This document shows positions 39,401-54,400 of a stretch of 64,000 nt of DNA, in pieces. The position numbers were made by a program, and so were the translations under genes. Position 1 is the first letter of the stretch. Each line of letters starts with the position of its first letter. The notes beneath the pieces were generated by a model, which saw nothing but the letters and a program-made list of their open reading frames with translations, was not told where the DNA came from and did no database searches. The stretch comes from Andrena cerasifolii (lineage: Eukaryota; Arthropoda; Insecta; Hymenoptera; Andrenidae). The stretch lies in assembly GCF_050908995.1 (NCBI RefSeq), contig NC_135126.1, positions 11,780,001-11,844,000 of the forward strand. Direction: 5' to 3'.

Positions 39401-42400
39401 TACTCGGAGACGTTCGCCTGGGTCAATTGCGCGGAAGCCCTCTCGCGATTGCACTCTCGAAGCGGGAAGAAGCTGCCTTCGAGGTCCCTCAATCGATGGC
39501 TCGAGTAAATTACTTGAGTCGCTACAGGCAGGAAGATCGAGGCGTTCGTTTAGATGTTGCAAGGCGCTCGAATGAGATACATGTGGAACGGAAGCCTGCC
39601 GATGTTAATTAACACAGAAATTTGTGGGTTACTCGGTACGATTCACGCGAAAGCACGTTTTCTCCCGTTCCTACGAGAACACGCGTACACAAACGTCCCA
39701 GTTACTTTGGCCAGGCTCCCCTTTGAGCACCCCCATTCCTGCTTACTCGCAACGATTCCCTTTGTACCGCACGCTCGGCGAGCAATCCCTGATTTGCTCA
39801 ATCTACCCCGAGAGCTCCCGATTACGGCCGTCAAAGAAGGGACAATAACAACGAGAAGAGTAGCAAGCCGGACGCTTCAATGGTCCATCAATTACCGAGG
39901 GAGTTCCCGAAGTAGGGCGTCGCCGTACTTAACGCGCTGTCGAAATTAATGCAGACACCGGCCAAGTTATTGGAAGTTTAATGCATCGAATGCTCGCTCC
40001 TTCCACCGTCCAAGTTTTCGCCAACGAAATACTGAGACGGCGCATTCCCTGCTATTAGGAATTCTTCCACAGAGCCAACGAGATCACCGGGACGGAATTA
40101 ACGCGCTGGCTATTACGGGAGTGTAAATGATTCTGTGGTAAATTGGACCCCGGAGTCGCGCCGCGCCAAGGGTGCGATAACGATACAGCAGTCGACGAGT
40201 TAAATATTAACGTACTGCGGACCGAGAAACTTTCCAGCGGCCGTGCCATGGTAATTTACACCCACTGTCGGACGAATTACTGGGATCTGTTACGCTTGAA
40301 AATCGCGACAACAACTTGAATCTGTTTCACTGGCAAAGAAGTGTAGTTTCGTCATAGAAAAAGGTTCCCCGCTGCCCCAGACACCCAGAGAGTTTATAAG
40401 GTTCCAAATCAATAAACGAGTGTCTACGGTACGAGGTTTCATCGTAGTCCTGGCAGACTCGGTTTGCCTGGCGCAGCAGGATCCAACCTTCGTTTCCTGG
40501 TTCAGGAGATGCGATATCAGCGGGCGAGGGAAGATGAACGACAACCAGAGTCCAAGCAGAGACTGCATTAAGGGGAACATCATTTTATCGAACTTCCTCG
40601 GCAGGATAAGTCGGCCTAAGTGCTTCTCCGCCGGACGCGTATCCTTCGAGAAATCGTTCTCGAGCGGCTGTTCCTTCCACTAACCCGGCGATCCGAGCTA
40701 TTAAAACGTCGCTATCGCGGATCGTCTGGCCGCGATAATGAAAACCGAGAGGCCGTAATTCTGATGGAGACCGAGCCGTAATTTCTTCAATGGAGTAACG
40801 ATGGACGACGACGCCGATTGTTAGACGTCGACTCGAGTGCCATTACTCTACTGGGAGAGGATCCAGCCACCGTCTGTGTTTATTTCGAAAAATAATACCG
40901 GGAAAGGTATTTCTCACTAAAGTGTCATCGTTTTTTTATTGCATCCACCCTCGACGTCCGACTTCCGAGAACAACGGGTCCTTTTGTTTTGGCGGATGCT
41001 CTTTGCGGGTACTTGTTAACACGCTGAGCTTCACTGTTATAACGAAGAACGAGATCGAGAATACCACTAGATGATGAGACCCAATGCTATCCAATGGGGA
41101 TCTGCGCTTGGTCCAGGCAACCAGTGAAAACGGGGCGTTTTTGAACGGCCGTGTTTTTTACATGGCCAGGTTTTATTCGAGCATCGCCGATATTAGTTAT
41201 GTAAGCTCTTCACTAGTGGCGTGATCCTTAACGTATTACCTACTATTATTAGTGTTATCGGGGCCTAAGCGAGATAATAAATCGTAATGATTAATAACCT
41301 TCGTCACAGACGGAATAATCGTGAACAATTGTGAACGTTATTTCAGTGCTTTCGGTGTGCAACATTTTCAGTGAAGCAAAACGTACGTCGATTGGGAGTT
41401 GGGACCACATAACCGTTGAAAACATGTATCTGAGATATGTTGAATAGCTGTAGAAAAAGCAGCGAAGCCTCCTGAATTCTCAGAAAACTCAATTCACGCA
41501 TCCGTGCTTTTCAAGAGGACACACATTACCAAACTGTTTTCCGAGTGAAATCGAATCAATTCCCCGCGCGCGTGTCGAGCGTACCGAAACCGTTTTCACG
41601 TGTCAACGAACAAAGGGTGCTTCGAGGAGCCGGGAAACCAAGGGGATGAATACAGTGGAATAAAAAGGAAAATCACTCCGAGGAATAAACACGAGACAGG
41701 GAAACGTTCGTTTCGACTTCCTTCTTGTATGAACGCTTCTACTAAGAACTACCTTGGTGCTAAATAATCACATTCATGAATAACAGGCCTTTCAAATCAA
41801 CACTCTCTCCCCCACCCTCTAACTACGTCTAACTAATTCAAGAAAACTTAAAATTAGAATCCTGATCGAAACTTGAGAAGGCAATGAATGTTCAGAAGCT
41901 GCTCCACTGGGAAGACGGTATCACAGCGGTTCGCACCCCCCGCGAACAGCCATCAAAGGCTGATCCCAGCGCTCCTAGTCAAGCATGGGACCCGTAATTC
42001 TGGCGGAGCGACAACACCCCCGCGCTCCATAAATTCCTGTCGAGGACAAAAGGATCTTTTATGCCCGCGGCTCGTTCCTTGCGATCCTGGATCCCCGTCG
42101 AATCTACATTCGCGCGATTCGAATTTACCGAGGCCACGGACACCAGCGAGCTATCAAATGTCGCAACGTACCGCAGTGGTGTAGGCCGTTAATGCGAGCG
42201 TCGCATGCACGCCATCACGCTGGCCACAAATTTATTAGAGGGCAACGAATGCAAAGGGACTCTTGACGTGGTCTCCGGTGTCTCGGAAGAACACCCCCTA
42301 ACTCTGTTCGCGTGCGCTCGGGACCACTGTAATTATTTGTTCGGTAGGGAATGCATCACCGCCGCGTGTGTACTGTTTCTTAATTGCCTGCCGATGCTCG

Positions 42401-45400
42401 GGGCGGGCTTTAGCGGAATGGAAATCGAAATCCAGACCACCCGAAGTAATTGCAACGTTACCCTATCGCTGTTTACGGAATCGCGCGGCTCGACGGGAAG
42501 CAGGTAAGAATCACCAGTTTTTTCTTCCCCTCGACGATGAGGAGCGACTACGTATCCAGCCAGAGCGAGAAGGAGATCGTGGAACGGTTTTTCCAGGTAT
42601 CGAACAATGTTCGCGTGTAATTTAGAGGCGACACGATGATCGACGGGCCAACCAATAATCCGCGGAGAGGAGCGCGCGGATATGAACGCGCCAGCCAGCG
42701 ACCGGTTAATTCTTCGTCGTTTCATTTCCGGAGCGAGGGGCGAGTTAATTTACACGTCGTTACTCGTGATTATCTCAGCGTGGCCCGCCACGCACGGCCG
42801 AATACATTTCAAAGACCGGCGAGCAAATATCAACGGTTTAACTAGTTGGCAAACACCAGCTAACGCGTTTAGCAGGGCGTTAGCCAAACTTGCTGCCTCT
42901 GCGAGCGCTCCGTTCCAGCTAACGGGGACACCAAACTACACACCCAAGGGTCCTGAGGGGATACACCGTAGTTCTGATCGATGATTAATTCATGGATAAG
43001 TCGTGGATCCAGTTTATACCAAAAATGCCTCGATAAAGACAGCAAGTGGGTCATCCTTGAAGCTAAAGACATTTATTTCTTCCTTTCCCTGTAAAACGAA
43101 AGGAATTCCTCAGAGTTCTGTTTCCCGTAGACCTCGATCTTTTCCCTCTATATTAATTCGCCGTGTGAAGCACCCGAAGAAGTAACTCCATTGGCTACTG
43201 TAAGAGGCTTCCCCCTTTTCCCGCGTTAAAATGATCGACTTCGCCGTGAATGAGATTCATTTCAATTAAACGCGCCCCATATTTCGCGGAACTAAAATGC
43301 ACTGACAGCCGCCGCGGAGGCGAGGCGCCCCTAACGAGCCCGTAGTCAGCGAAAATTGATCGATCCGCTCTGCAGCAAAGTCGCGAATGCATTTTTTCTT
43401 CGGGCTTGGAAATACTGGTGCAAAGTGTGGCCAGTGTACGGCGAGCTTTCTCCACACGCGAGCATTTGCAATTCACTGTCGCGTGGCGTTTTCCGTGGAA
43501 TTTTAAAGTCGTCAAGATTCCTGTTATCTTTCAGTCGCGGAAGCTAGATAACAAGCGCTAGAGATCTCGGAACGATTCGAATATTCGAGCATCGATGCTC
43601 GACAGTCAGTCAAGCCCAATTACGGAGTAGAGCTAACAATTCCACAATTCCTATCCCCTAACCACCGCGGCGACTGTGTCCACCAGAGATACACGAAACT
43701 TGCCGTCGGTCACCGTTAAAACTATCCGAATTCTATTGAACTCTAACGGAAAGTCACGGTTGGTACTTCGAACCGTGATGCACACGCTCGCTATCCGTCT
43801 TGTGGGAATTCGTTGCATCGATTGCACTGACGATGCACGTGCAGCGACACGAAGTGAAGTGACCGCGCGTGTACTCGCTACGAAGCTGCACGCGCGTGTA
43901 CGTGACGCGGGAGATCCTCGTAACGATGTTCGTCCTGCAAACGGTCCTAAACGCGACGCAACCGTAAATCGACGGGGGAGCTCGGTATTGGGTCGGTTTA
44001 ACGGACACCAGGGCGATTAATTGCTCTTCAGCGCCGAGGCGAGGGAAGAAATTGCAGGTGCCTGGGTCCTTCAGCTCCCAGGCGTCTCGGTTAATTATCG
44101 ACGACGCGGAGCCTTCTCTCTAGACGCTCGGCGAGAAGACGCTCAAGTCGCGACACGTAATCCTGAACGGTCCGTGGAACGTGCACACGAGCCAGCGGCC
44201 TCTCGGCGATCCAGTTCCTTTCAAATTGAATTATCGACAGCCTGGGGATCGCTCGATACTCTCGGCGAGAAAAATATGGAAAAGAAACGCGTAGAGGATT
44301 TTCTGCCGCGATAGCCTTTAAGGGTATAACCGCGTCGCATTATGCGCAAATTACGGCTGGTATGAAAGCACCTGATTCGACAGAAATTCTTTAACATTAC
44401 GTGCACGTTCTCTGTGCTCCTACGAGTTCATAAGTTTGAGTGATCGCTATTCGTTGCGAGCCAAACCCCGAGGTAATCGATTCCCCTGTTATACGAGAAG
44501 CCTGTTCACGGGTGCTCCAAAGGATATTAAGTTAGCGTGTAACGGAAGGAACCGGGGTTCTTTGCCGGCGATAGAAAAGTTGTAGAATTCTCTGACATAA
44601 AACCGTTTTGGTCTGGGCGGAAGTTATTTCGTGCATTTCATTCACCCTGGTTCTCTGACGTTTAGCGATGCATTTGCGCTCGCGACTGTAACCGAGAGAC
44701 AGCGAGTGCATCGTCGTTGATCGATGAGCCTGTCCGCCGAGTAATTAATCCGAGCATCTTCCGCGCGACTATGCTTGTTGGTGGCCGTGCCAGCGCAATC
44801 GAGAAACGTGTCCCGATGGCGGCTTCTGCGAATCGAATTTTTCGAGGAGCAAGGAATCGGATGACTTCGACCACCGAGCCGACGCGAACGAAGGGCGGAA
44901 AGTGACCGCAGGCAGCTGGTAACGTAATTATCGCGAAAAAATAACGATGCAACAGTCTTTCTGTCCGGCTACATTAATCCACCGGCTCCGCTGGCTGTCC
45001 GTCCAAAAGAAACGAAGCCGTTTATCGGGTTCCTCGGAGGCAGGGAGGGGCAATGAAACTTTTAATCAACGGAGAAGACTGCCCCTCCAACCCGTGTTCC
45101 CCTGAAACGACAAGTCTGATTATCCTCCTTTTTATTACGGCCACGTAAACACGTTTGCGACAGCGCGCAGCACTGTATCGTACAAGTATTGTTAGCATTG
45201 AATACAGTGGATCCAACGATACAATTGGAGGCGATTTTAATTTTAGAATTGCGGTTACCAGCGACTCGAGCACTTTGTAAACAGGCGTGGCTCGCTCTTC
45301 GATCTTGCAATCTGGATATCTACGAGGATAATAAAATCCTGCCGCATTTTGTATCAGAGTTTAATCCTTTCGTTAATTGGAGGCGCCCTGGTTACCAAGG

Positions 45401-48400
45401 AACGGTGACTTTTGTGTTACGCGCGAGAGAACGCGGCAAGAGTTGAAGAGAATAGCTGTCGTTCTTTGCTCGAACGCGAGCATCACTCCCTAGACGATCG
45501 TGAAGGGGATTGTAAAAACGTAGCGAGACTTATCACGAGCAACGTGGCGTATATCTATACAGGGAGCGTCGCGTGTCAAGCACCAGAAGCTGCAATGATA
45601 AATGGCTATGTAGCTGGTAGCCAGGCGTGTCTCGCAAAAGCTGTAAGACGTCCGCTCCCAGCTGGCAACTTTTGGACCTTAAATTCGCCGCTCTGATACC
45701 TGCGCCTGACGCTGTCTCGAATCCATTCCTCTCGCGCCTTCGTCTCGCGAAATTGGAATTTTAAATTTCGCCGGGACAACGGTACACGAAGGGAACAATT
45801 AAAGTTTTAAGTGCTCCAGAAAAAGAGCGCCGGGCTCCTCGAACGCAATCATTAGTATTGCGGTGGACGGTGTCGTCTCTGTGGCGCAACGAAAGAACAA
45901 ACTTCTCCTCGGTAATGAAATATTCCAAAGGAGTGACACTGCTTGATTGGACACAGAATTCATCCCCCTCCGACGATGCATTCGCTGCTTTAAATCGGGA
46001 ATATTAGTTTCTGCGCGATGCATTTTCTAACGAATTTTAGTCGATCACTGAATGGAAGACTGAAGCTCGAATCTCTCGGTTCAGTAATCCGATCGATCGG
46101 CGTCTTCTGCTCTGCACGCTGATATTCGTCACGGGAATAGTCGAGAGTAAAAACGACGAGTGGGAAGGTAAGAAAGGAGCATTTTCACGCGTCTGATGGA
46201 CCACTCTCGATGCCACCGCAACTCCAAACAACGGCGTACAGTGGCTAGACCGTGAAATCGCGCATAAACTTCGAGACACGACCGCGATACCGCGACAAAA
46301 CTTGGAGACGACAAATATTTAACGTTCTGAACGATCCGAATGGTGTTGGTAGAGTCTGGGAAGGAAGTCGCCGCGGTTTCGCGCACAGAAGTCTACAAAA
46401 CATTTCCGAGTTGTTAGTAATTTATTCAATTAAGTCGTCGCCGGAGAATCTGGATAAAATTATTTAGCGAGCGCCTTAACTATCGGGCGGATGTGAAACG
46501 CAATTACGGCTTAATTGAATGCACGTCAGTTTAGTACTCTGATTCGGTTTAATCCTCTGACCACCTGTGTCACGCGACTGAACGCATTGTCCTTCGAGGA
46601 GCGGAGAAGTAATTTCGTTTGGAGCCGGATCCCCGCCGGACATTTGATCCCCTTGAACTTATTTGCATCGAGACTTTCCGCCAGTCTAACTCACGAGGGC
46701 GTTACCTTAATTTGCCACTCGTTCCACCCTCCATTCACGGATATGAATATAAAGAGTTCATTATCGCGTAGAACTTAACGTAACTGGACGGCTAAATTTG
46801 CGTCTGGTCAGCGATGCCGATTTCACTTAATTTTCACTTACTATCTAGGCAATTATGCTTTCATAACCCCGTAGGCGGATAAAGTTTAGGAAACGGACTG
46901 CCCACTTTTCCAAGAAGATAAATAACAAAGCGGTATTCAATCATAACAGACAAAAGTCAAGGCGACTGGGATTTTCGCAACCGATAGAGGAGAACGATGG
47001 AAATTCCAGCGATTGTATACGTCGCAGTTTCCATTTCGCCGTGGGAAGAGTTATTCGTTACGAAATGAAACTGTGAACGCGAGGAAAAGGGAGTAGCGCG
47101 ATAAAAAAAAAAAAGCGGGAGAGAGCACGGCGTGGAAACTGAGCGCGTATCGTTGCATATTTCGAAACAAAGGCGGGCTTATTCCTGGCCGATGAATTCG
47201 GATCTCGACGGACGTATCAGCGCGACGGATCCTCCTATTTCGCGCTCTCGCCGAATCGCAAACACAAACACCTATCTGATCGCGCACACCAGCGCCGACA
47301 GAAGAAAGACGCCGAGTGGGTGTAGGTATATCTGGTCGAAATGCCATCTGTGAAAGGGCTGCTCGCTCTGTATCGTCTGGGCGGCACACGCGCGGCAATA
47401 TGCACGGATTTACTCTAAACGGGTTCCATCGTGGGCGCGAAATAAAAACAAAGACGCCTTTTCGACGGATGAAGCACCCGGTTGTTGCCACCGTGATCCC
47501 GGGTTGCTCGTGTCTCGTCAAAAGCGAGCCTGGACACCTCCACGAGGGCTGACAGCATACGCGCGGAAGATGAGTGACATTAAAGAGTCCTCGCTGTCGC
47601 AGTGGAAATCGTGTGCGAATGGAATCGGTTTTCAGGGGCCGAGGGATTCGCGCGAGCGTCCGAGGCACGCTAGACGAGAAATGTTCTCGAGTAAGAAGCT
47701 CGATTACTACTTCCGATTCTCATTTACCAGGGGCTATGGCTCCTCGTTTCCTCCTCAAAGGGGGGTTCTCTCTCGAGAAAAAAAGGGGCGATTCTCGATG
47801 AGACCGTCCATTGCACAGGGTCCTGTCCCACAAAGGTGACCCGTCCCACCCCTGTCCCCGCTTCCCCAACGGTCTCATTCTGACTCCTTTTGTCGCAGAT
47901 TTCAATTGCCGAAGACGCTACTTAGAGGCTCCCCTTTTTTCTTACGGCCGAGACAAAACGGGTCAGTCTGTTGGCGGGGAATTAGGTCAGTTGATTAAAG
48001 GGGTAAACGGGGGTGCAGGCGTGACTCTTCATACGGCCTCGTATAAAATTCAATCGGCGGGTTTACATATGCAAGTGACTCGCATTGTTTCGCTGCTGTG
48101 ATTCAAATCCCGGTATATCCGACCAAACATCATGAATTTGGATATCGACGTCGCTCGATAAATCAATTCTGCGCGATGCACCTCGCGAGTTTGCGCCAGA
48201 CGCTTGAAAATGCGTTGTTTCTTGCCTCCACCCTGTCGTGGGAACCCGTTTGTGTTGGCATAATGCACGGTTAATTGTTTCTGGCCCTTGTACTTCCTAC
48301 GAAGACACGCGTTTGGCGGCAAATACATGACGTAAGTTGGAGCTCAAAGCAGCCCACGAATCTGCACTGGTCTCTGAAGGTGTGAATCCACGATGAGACT

Positions 48401-51400
48401 TTGCATAACACAAAAATCTCAGGAACAATTAAATGTAAATAATGGAACTAGTCGCGAGAAATGAGATTTTTTAAAATATATCACGAAACTTGTCTCACGA
48501 GAGTCTAATTTCATGAAACTAATGTCAAAATAATTAAAAAATAATAAAATAATTGTCCTGTGAGATTAAAGTGCCATGCGAGACATGATATTTTTCTCTG
48601 ATCGTGGATTTGCACCTTAAGGGGAGAACAATCTCCACAGCGTCACGCGATAACAGTCAATTTAAACGTCTGAAATCGTACGAACCACGAAGCCGAGTGG
48701 AACTCTTAGAAACAAAGACAATGCACTGACTCGCGTAGGATATCATGAATCCCACGAAAAGAAAGAAGAGCAGGGGTTACTCTTATCGTGGAGACGAATG
48801 GGACGATGTAACGTCCCTGATAAAAACGAACGGTCGTGACAGCCGGAAGAAAAGCGTGCAGTAATTACAGTACAATAAAACGAAGTGCACGGGCCATAAA
48901 GCTGTTCGCTGATAAGCGTCCTCTTTTGGCCCATATTATATGGCTTTTCAAAGAACCTCGGCCACAGAGAGCTGAAAAATCAGGCTGAATCGTTGCCTGT
49001 GCTCCTTTCTCTCGCGTAACTCCCATCCGCCATTGTGATCAAGATCGTTTATCAAGCGCCCCGCCGAAAGAGATCACCCCGATGATAGGGAACAATCGGA
49101 AAATTTGTCGGGTCATTAGCATCGCGCGACGACGGCGTCCGCCTGTCTGATGGTTCGGCCAAGTCCATCTGCTATTCCACCTGCTGTCCACATCGGGCTG
49201 ATTAATGGTATCAACGACCCCCGCAGCTTGAGATCGTGTCCCTGTGTACGGGAAACGGACGATCGCTCGTGCACTTCGATGGGGAACACCGGGATTGTGA
49301 AAAATTGAAAAACTCAGCCCTAGCTTCTAGACGCGATCGATCGTCTGGATTAGCCACGGTGAATCTTTGAGCACAGAGCCGAAGTTTCAGGTGTTTCAGG
49401 ATTTCCTCGGGGTAAACGAGTACTCCCAGCTAGTTCTTATTCACAAGGCGAAACTTCCCTTATTTATGGGTCTTGTTTCCTTCCCAACGAACGACCCAGC
49501 GCCAAGGAAAACGATTCTTCTCGGAAACTTTGAAAAATCGGCGCGAGATATTAGCGGAGGGGTGGGGGGATGAAAGCACGGAGCGTAGGAGTATTTGCAA
49601 TGCTGGTTCAAAACCATTTCGACGTGGAGACTCGTACCTATGGTTTATTATTAGCCCAGCGAAGGTTGCCAGGCGCGTTTGTTCCTCGTGGTAAAAAAAA
49701 AATGGGGCAAAATGAAAAAGAATCAACGACGAAGGGGCCTTGCAAATATGCATGGCGGAGGATCGACGGGAATTCGTCAGAGGGGGTGTACACACGATCT
49801 ACATATAAATTACTGCCAATCACGGGGAGCACAGCGTCGCCTGTCCCGATAAAAATCTGAGAAAGAGGCAGCGCTGCGAACTTTTATGAGATTCCTGGCG
49901 CGCAGGCATCGAATATCGCTTTGGGCATCGTCGATACACGGAGGTCAGCCGCAGCGGGGAATACTATCGGGATGGAGAAGTATCGGTCGAGTATCGCGGC
50001 TGATTTTACGTATGATTGGATCGCAATATCCCACAGCACGATACCCATTCTACTCCCGTCCGAGCCGTCCTGCGAATCGTTTACGAGAGAGAGGAGTGTC
50101 AATACTAATAACCGTGGCCGACGATCGACGATCGTTTCCCGACGACCGATTGCCTCCGTCAGCGCGATCGTTGCGACGCGGCCGCATCGCTTTGGGGTAC
50201 AATGAAAACGATTGTTAGAGGCGGAAAAGCGTTCGCGAGGGCTGCCCTGATACGATGGATCACGGGTAAGTGGGATTTCAACCCCTGGCAACAGGGTGGG
50301 CGATCTCGAACGAGAAGGAAACAACTTGGAGCCATTCGGTGGCTTCTCGAGTGCATTGAAATATATTTGCAAGGGTTGGGAATGGAAGTGCAGAGCAAAG
50401 CCCCGATCTCTATATGATCACCGGCGTGATTAACGTCGCCAGCGAATTCGACGAGCGCTCTGAAATTCGCGCTCTCGAGTGCGGTATAAAATGGAGACAA
50501 AGAGATGGTTTACCATCGTACTTTTTGTACCCGAGCGATTCATTTCATTACATTATCCCGCGCCAGTGGAAGTGGCTTTAACTCGTCAGACCAGTGGAGA
50601 AGATGCTGGTTGAAAACTACGATTGCGAGTGGGAAAGTCCAATAAGAAACGGACCCGGGAGAAAAAGCTAATGGAGCGGTGGGGAGGATACGGAGAACGG
50701 CAGCTCGCGTTAAAGGGACGGGAACGCGTTCTGACAGATGGAATTCAAGAAGAGAAATTTCATTTTCCGCCTACAACGAGGAGAACCATTCTCCGACGGT
50801 GGGATTTCTTGCCTGTGGCAATGATCTCTTGGGGGAGATGCCGTTAGACGCGATTTTTGCATTGCGGATTTAATTCAGAAACAAGCGTCGATCCGGCAAG
50901 ATGATTGACGATGGTCGATCGAGGTCCTAGAGACCAGAGGAAATCAACGCATAAATCACTACGAATTGGATGCTCGTACCCACTGTCAGCTACCAGATAG
51001 TTTCGACTCTTAATGTAGTCGAACTGTTACTCTAGAAATTGTTCTTCCGAGACTCCGCTGGATTCTTTATAGCGTGTCAACAGGCTATTCTCCTCGGGTT
51101 ATCGATCAATTATCTGCTTTCTGCGCGAGGGCGAGAACAACAAAGCGTCGCATCCGCTAGCCACGGACGATGTGACCGTGCAAAGCACACACGTGTCCAG
51201 CTGGTGTCGCGTACACGACGCGTGGGACGTGTGTACACGCGTGTCAAGCAGAAAGAGCAGGCAAAAGGACAGCCGGGGCGGCCTGGCGGACAGAGTTACA
51301 AGCGCAATAGAATTTCATTATAAGTTGCACGTAAGCCACGGCCGCCTGCGGGAGCAATATCAGTCGGCATGAAGTTCCAGGTGGCGAAAGCTTCAAAACG

Positions 51401-54400
51401 GGGCCAGACCGTCTCTTATTACTTCTCACTGGTCGACCTGAAATAGCGCGAACGTACCGCCAATCTGACAGGAAGGTCACTTTACGCCGACACCATCGCT
51501 CGGCTACGCGATTTCGCGAAATGGAGAGGTAGGCTCGCGTGTACTCCAACGCCGCCGCCCCAACTCGGGCGAATTAATTTCTTTCAACAGATAATAATAT
51601 TTTCCCCCGCCGATGAAAAGAAAAAAAGCGGCTGCCCCAGATTGCCGTGAAGCGTCGAGGAAGTGGCGAGGGATCGATAACCAGGACTGGAGGCTAACTG
51701 CGAAGACGAATCGCTGGGGGGAACGAGCGAGAAGTTTCCGCGCGATAAATAGTTCCTGGAAGCTGTGACTTGCGGTTTCCGTGTATAAACCGTGTCCTCT
51801 TGAAAGAATATCCCAACGTTTCGTTAGTGCCGCAGTTAGCTTCGTCAGGGAGTTGAGGACACAGATACAGTAATGGCTCGCACCCGGAAACCTCAAGTAG
51901 TATCAGACCGTATCATGGCAGACTCAGACACCTAAATTTCAGGAAGCTACTCAGCCTCGCTGAAATTCAATTTCGATTACGATCCCCCTCGTTCCTGCTT
52001 ACATCAATCATCGTGCACACAAAGTTCTATCATTACACATGCTTTCTAATACACGAGCTGTCCAATGCTGCTCTTCTTTTTGAACGCGCCACAGGCAACG
52101 GCGCAGTTAAGACAGCAAACGGGCATAGAGCTCGGGGAAACTTTCCCACGTCGGTTGAAGAGGGACACTAATTACGTAGAATTCTTCCCCCGTCCTTTCA
52201 GCGAGGATTATACGGCAAGTTTCCTTCGGCTCCTCGCGCTCCGTTCGTCTAAAAACAGTTCGATCGACGTTAGGCGTCGCGGGGCATCGCGAACTTTGCC
52301 CCCGTCCCCGAAACTTTCTCCACCCACTCCTTTTTCCACTTAGTCGAACATCCAGTTATACCCTCTCCGTCGACGGCGGGTGTTCGCGCGAGGCCCGCAA
52401 CCGAGCTGCACGTCGGAATAATTGCACGACACGCCGACGTGCAACTCCTCCGTCCGCGAAACAGCTGCACGGGAAAGTGCATTGTTCGGGGGGTTGTTTT
52501 CGACGGAAGCGGCCAGGAAATAAAGGCTCGTCGGACATCCTATCCTTCTGTCCCGCGGCGTAATTGCGGCCCGAGCACGGCTGGCTGATAAGGTCGGCCC
52601 TTTTTACAAGAATCTTTTGTAGAGGCCGCGACGAGATGTTTCCTTGGGAAAAATAACGCCCAGTCGAGGGAGAGAAGGGGACGAGATTAAGGCACAGTCT
52701 CGTCCCGCCGAGTTAACGACCCCACCCCTGTTCGCCGACGTCTTCATCGACGACCGCTGGACACGAGATCAAAGTCCGGCGAGCCCCGAGCCATTCGTGC
52801 GCGGGACGGAATCGAACGTATTCTAAAAAGCGACTGTTTACTTTTCCAGGTGAGCGTGCGGAGTTCGCGGCTAGACGCGGCAAATTTGACGACTGGGAAA
52901 CGCGCGAGTAACTCGTTAGCTGGAGGCGAATTTAACGACCCGGTAGTAACGACGACGCCAGAGTATCCGACGAGTCGGTGAGTGGATAGAACACAAGAGT
53001 TATAAATGGGACTTGCCACTTTTACGACTGCTCGCATCGGAATTATTCATCTAATCGTTGCCGGTCGAACGATTTGCACCTGCGTGCCCCGTCCAGAGCG
53101 AACGAGTAGTCACGCGATATTTTATTATTAGCAGTGCGACGCGTTCGTTAGCGCCCCACCATGTATTGCATAAATGATTGATAGCTGCTGGAGAGAAGAA
53201 AAAAAAAAGAAGAGCGACGCTCGGGTAATTGTTATACCGAGCACGTGAAGCTGGCTCGAGTGATAGATAGCCATCTAACTGTAGGTTGCTGGGAAATCTA
53301 CGCGCAACGCTTCGCCTTAATTTGCAGTCACAATTATTTTGTTACACCGAGGGAACGGCTGGCTATTTATCAAGTTTACGGCCCCGAGCGTCTTTACCTC
53401 GCCACCCGTTTACGCGGCCGCCGCAATTTTGGCGTGAAATCGAGCTTCGTTCGACCGTTAAGGGGATCTGCTAAATCTGCCCGAGAGATACGTTAATCGT
53501 CAGCGGCCCCGTTCACCTCCGAGCGTTTTATGCATTTTAATCGCGGGTTACCGTCGCTGGATATTTATTAACCCTCACGCGAGCCCGCCCGCTCACCTGT
53601 ACCGTCTAATCGAACGAAAAATTGAATGAAACGCCGCGATAAGGTGTACAACTTGCAAGGTAATGGTGCCTGTCGGGCGTGATGAGGTGTTTAGAAACCG
53701 TGTCATTAATAGGAGAGCTAATTAGGAAAGTTGAATCGTATTTCACAGAACACAACGATGGTTATCGAGAGACGCGTGCAAGAACGGTGAAAGTAAACGG
53801 AGGAATGCCGTGCAGCTCCCTCGATCTTAGCTTCACGAGCTACCGTGGAAAACAGCGCGTTCTTCGGTGTCAAATGAGGACCATAGATCCTCGTCTTTGC
53901 CTCCGCGTTTACAAAATTTCTCAAATATTTCCAAGCCCCGAGTTCCTCGATATTTGCCTCGCCAAACTCTACTCGTTTCACGAAGTTAGTGGTAAAACTA
54001 TCAGGCACGATCTTTCTTGCATAATCTATTGGTCAACCGACAGCTGCGGTCGAGTGTCTTCGAGGTACACTCTTGATGTCCGTTCTTTCGTTTCGAGCTG
54101 CGTGGTGCGCCACGTTAGACCGACGAGCACTCTCGTCAACGTCAAGCCTACTCTCTCACAGGAAAACGACTAGAGTATCGCGAACGACGAGAAACGTCGG
54201 GCGCGTCGCGAGTCTCGGGAAACACGCACCCTCTTTCGCAGGCAGTCGGATTTAATTAAAACACTGGGGAGAGAAGGCTGCTCCCGTAGACGGTGAAACT
54301 TCAGCGAGGTTTCTGCGTAGACGGTTTCGCGGTTCCTAGTCCAGACTGGTCCCCCTCTGGGACATGTCCCGGATTTATTTGGTAGGTATACTTGGATGGA

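Larger units (their letters stand above)
31617..48376 (-). other. ens intron 1, 3' half (non-coding)
   Basis: Long CpG-rich stretch. I checked the longer open frames, for example 32389-33153 (+) and 47051-47668 (-), and recognised none; they lack splice or codon support. It holds the duplication C pair and a G run at 34312-34329. Alternative promoters or 5' exons of ens may lie here but cannot be seen reliably. Confidence 0.6.

Noticed and set aside
42205..42507. Cys-containing plus-strand frame ending at CAG|GTAAGA
   Set aside because: The donor is good but no recognisable domain or downstream exon supports it.
47051..47668. 205-residue minus-strand frame
   Set aside because: No recognisable protein, low-quality composition, and no donor or acceptor in phase with ens exons.
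48040..48125. tRNA-like B-box (GATTCAAATCCCGG)
   Set aside because: No A-box at proper spacing and no cloverleaf pairing.
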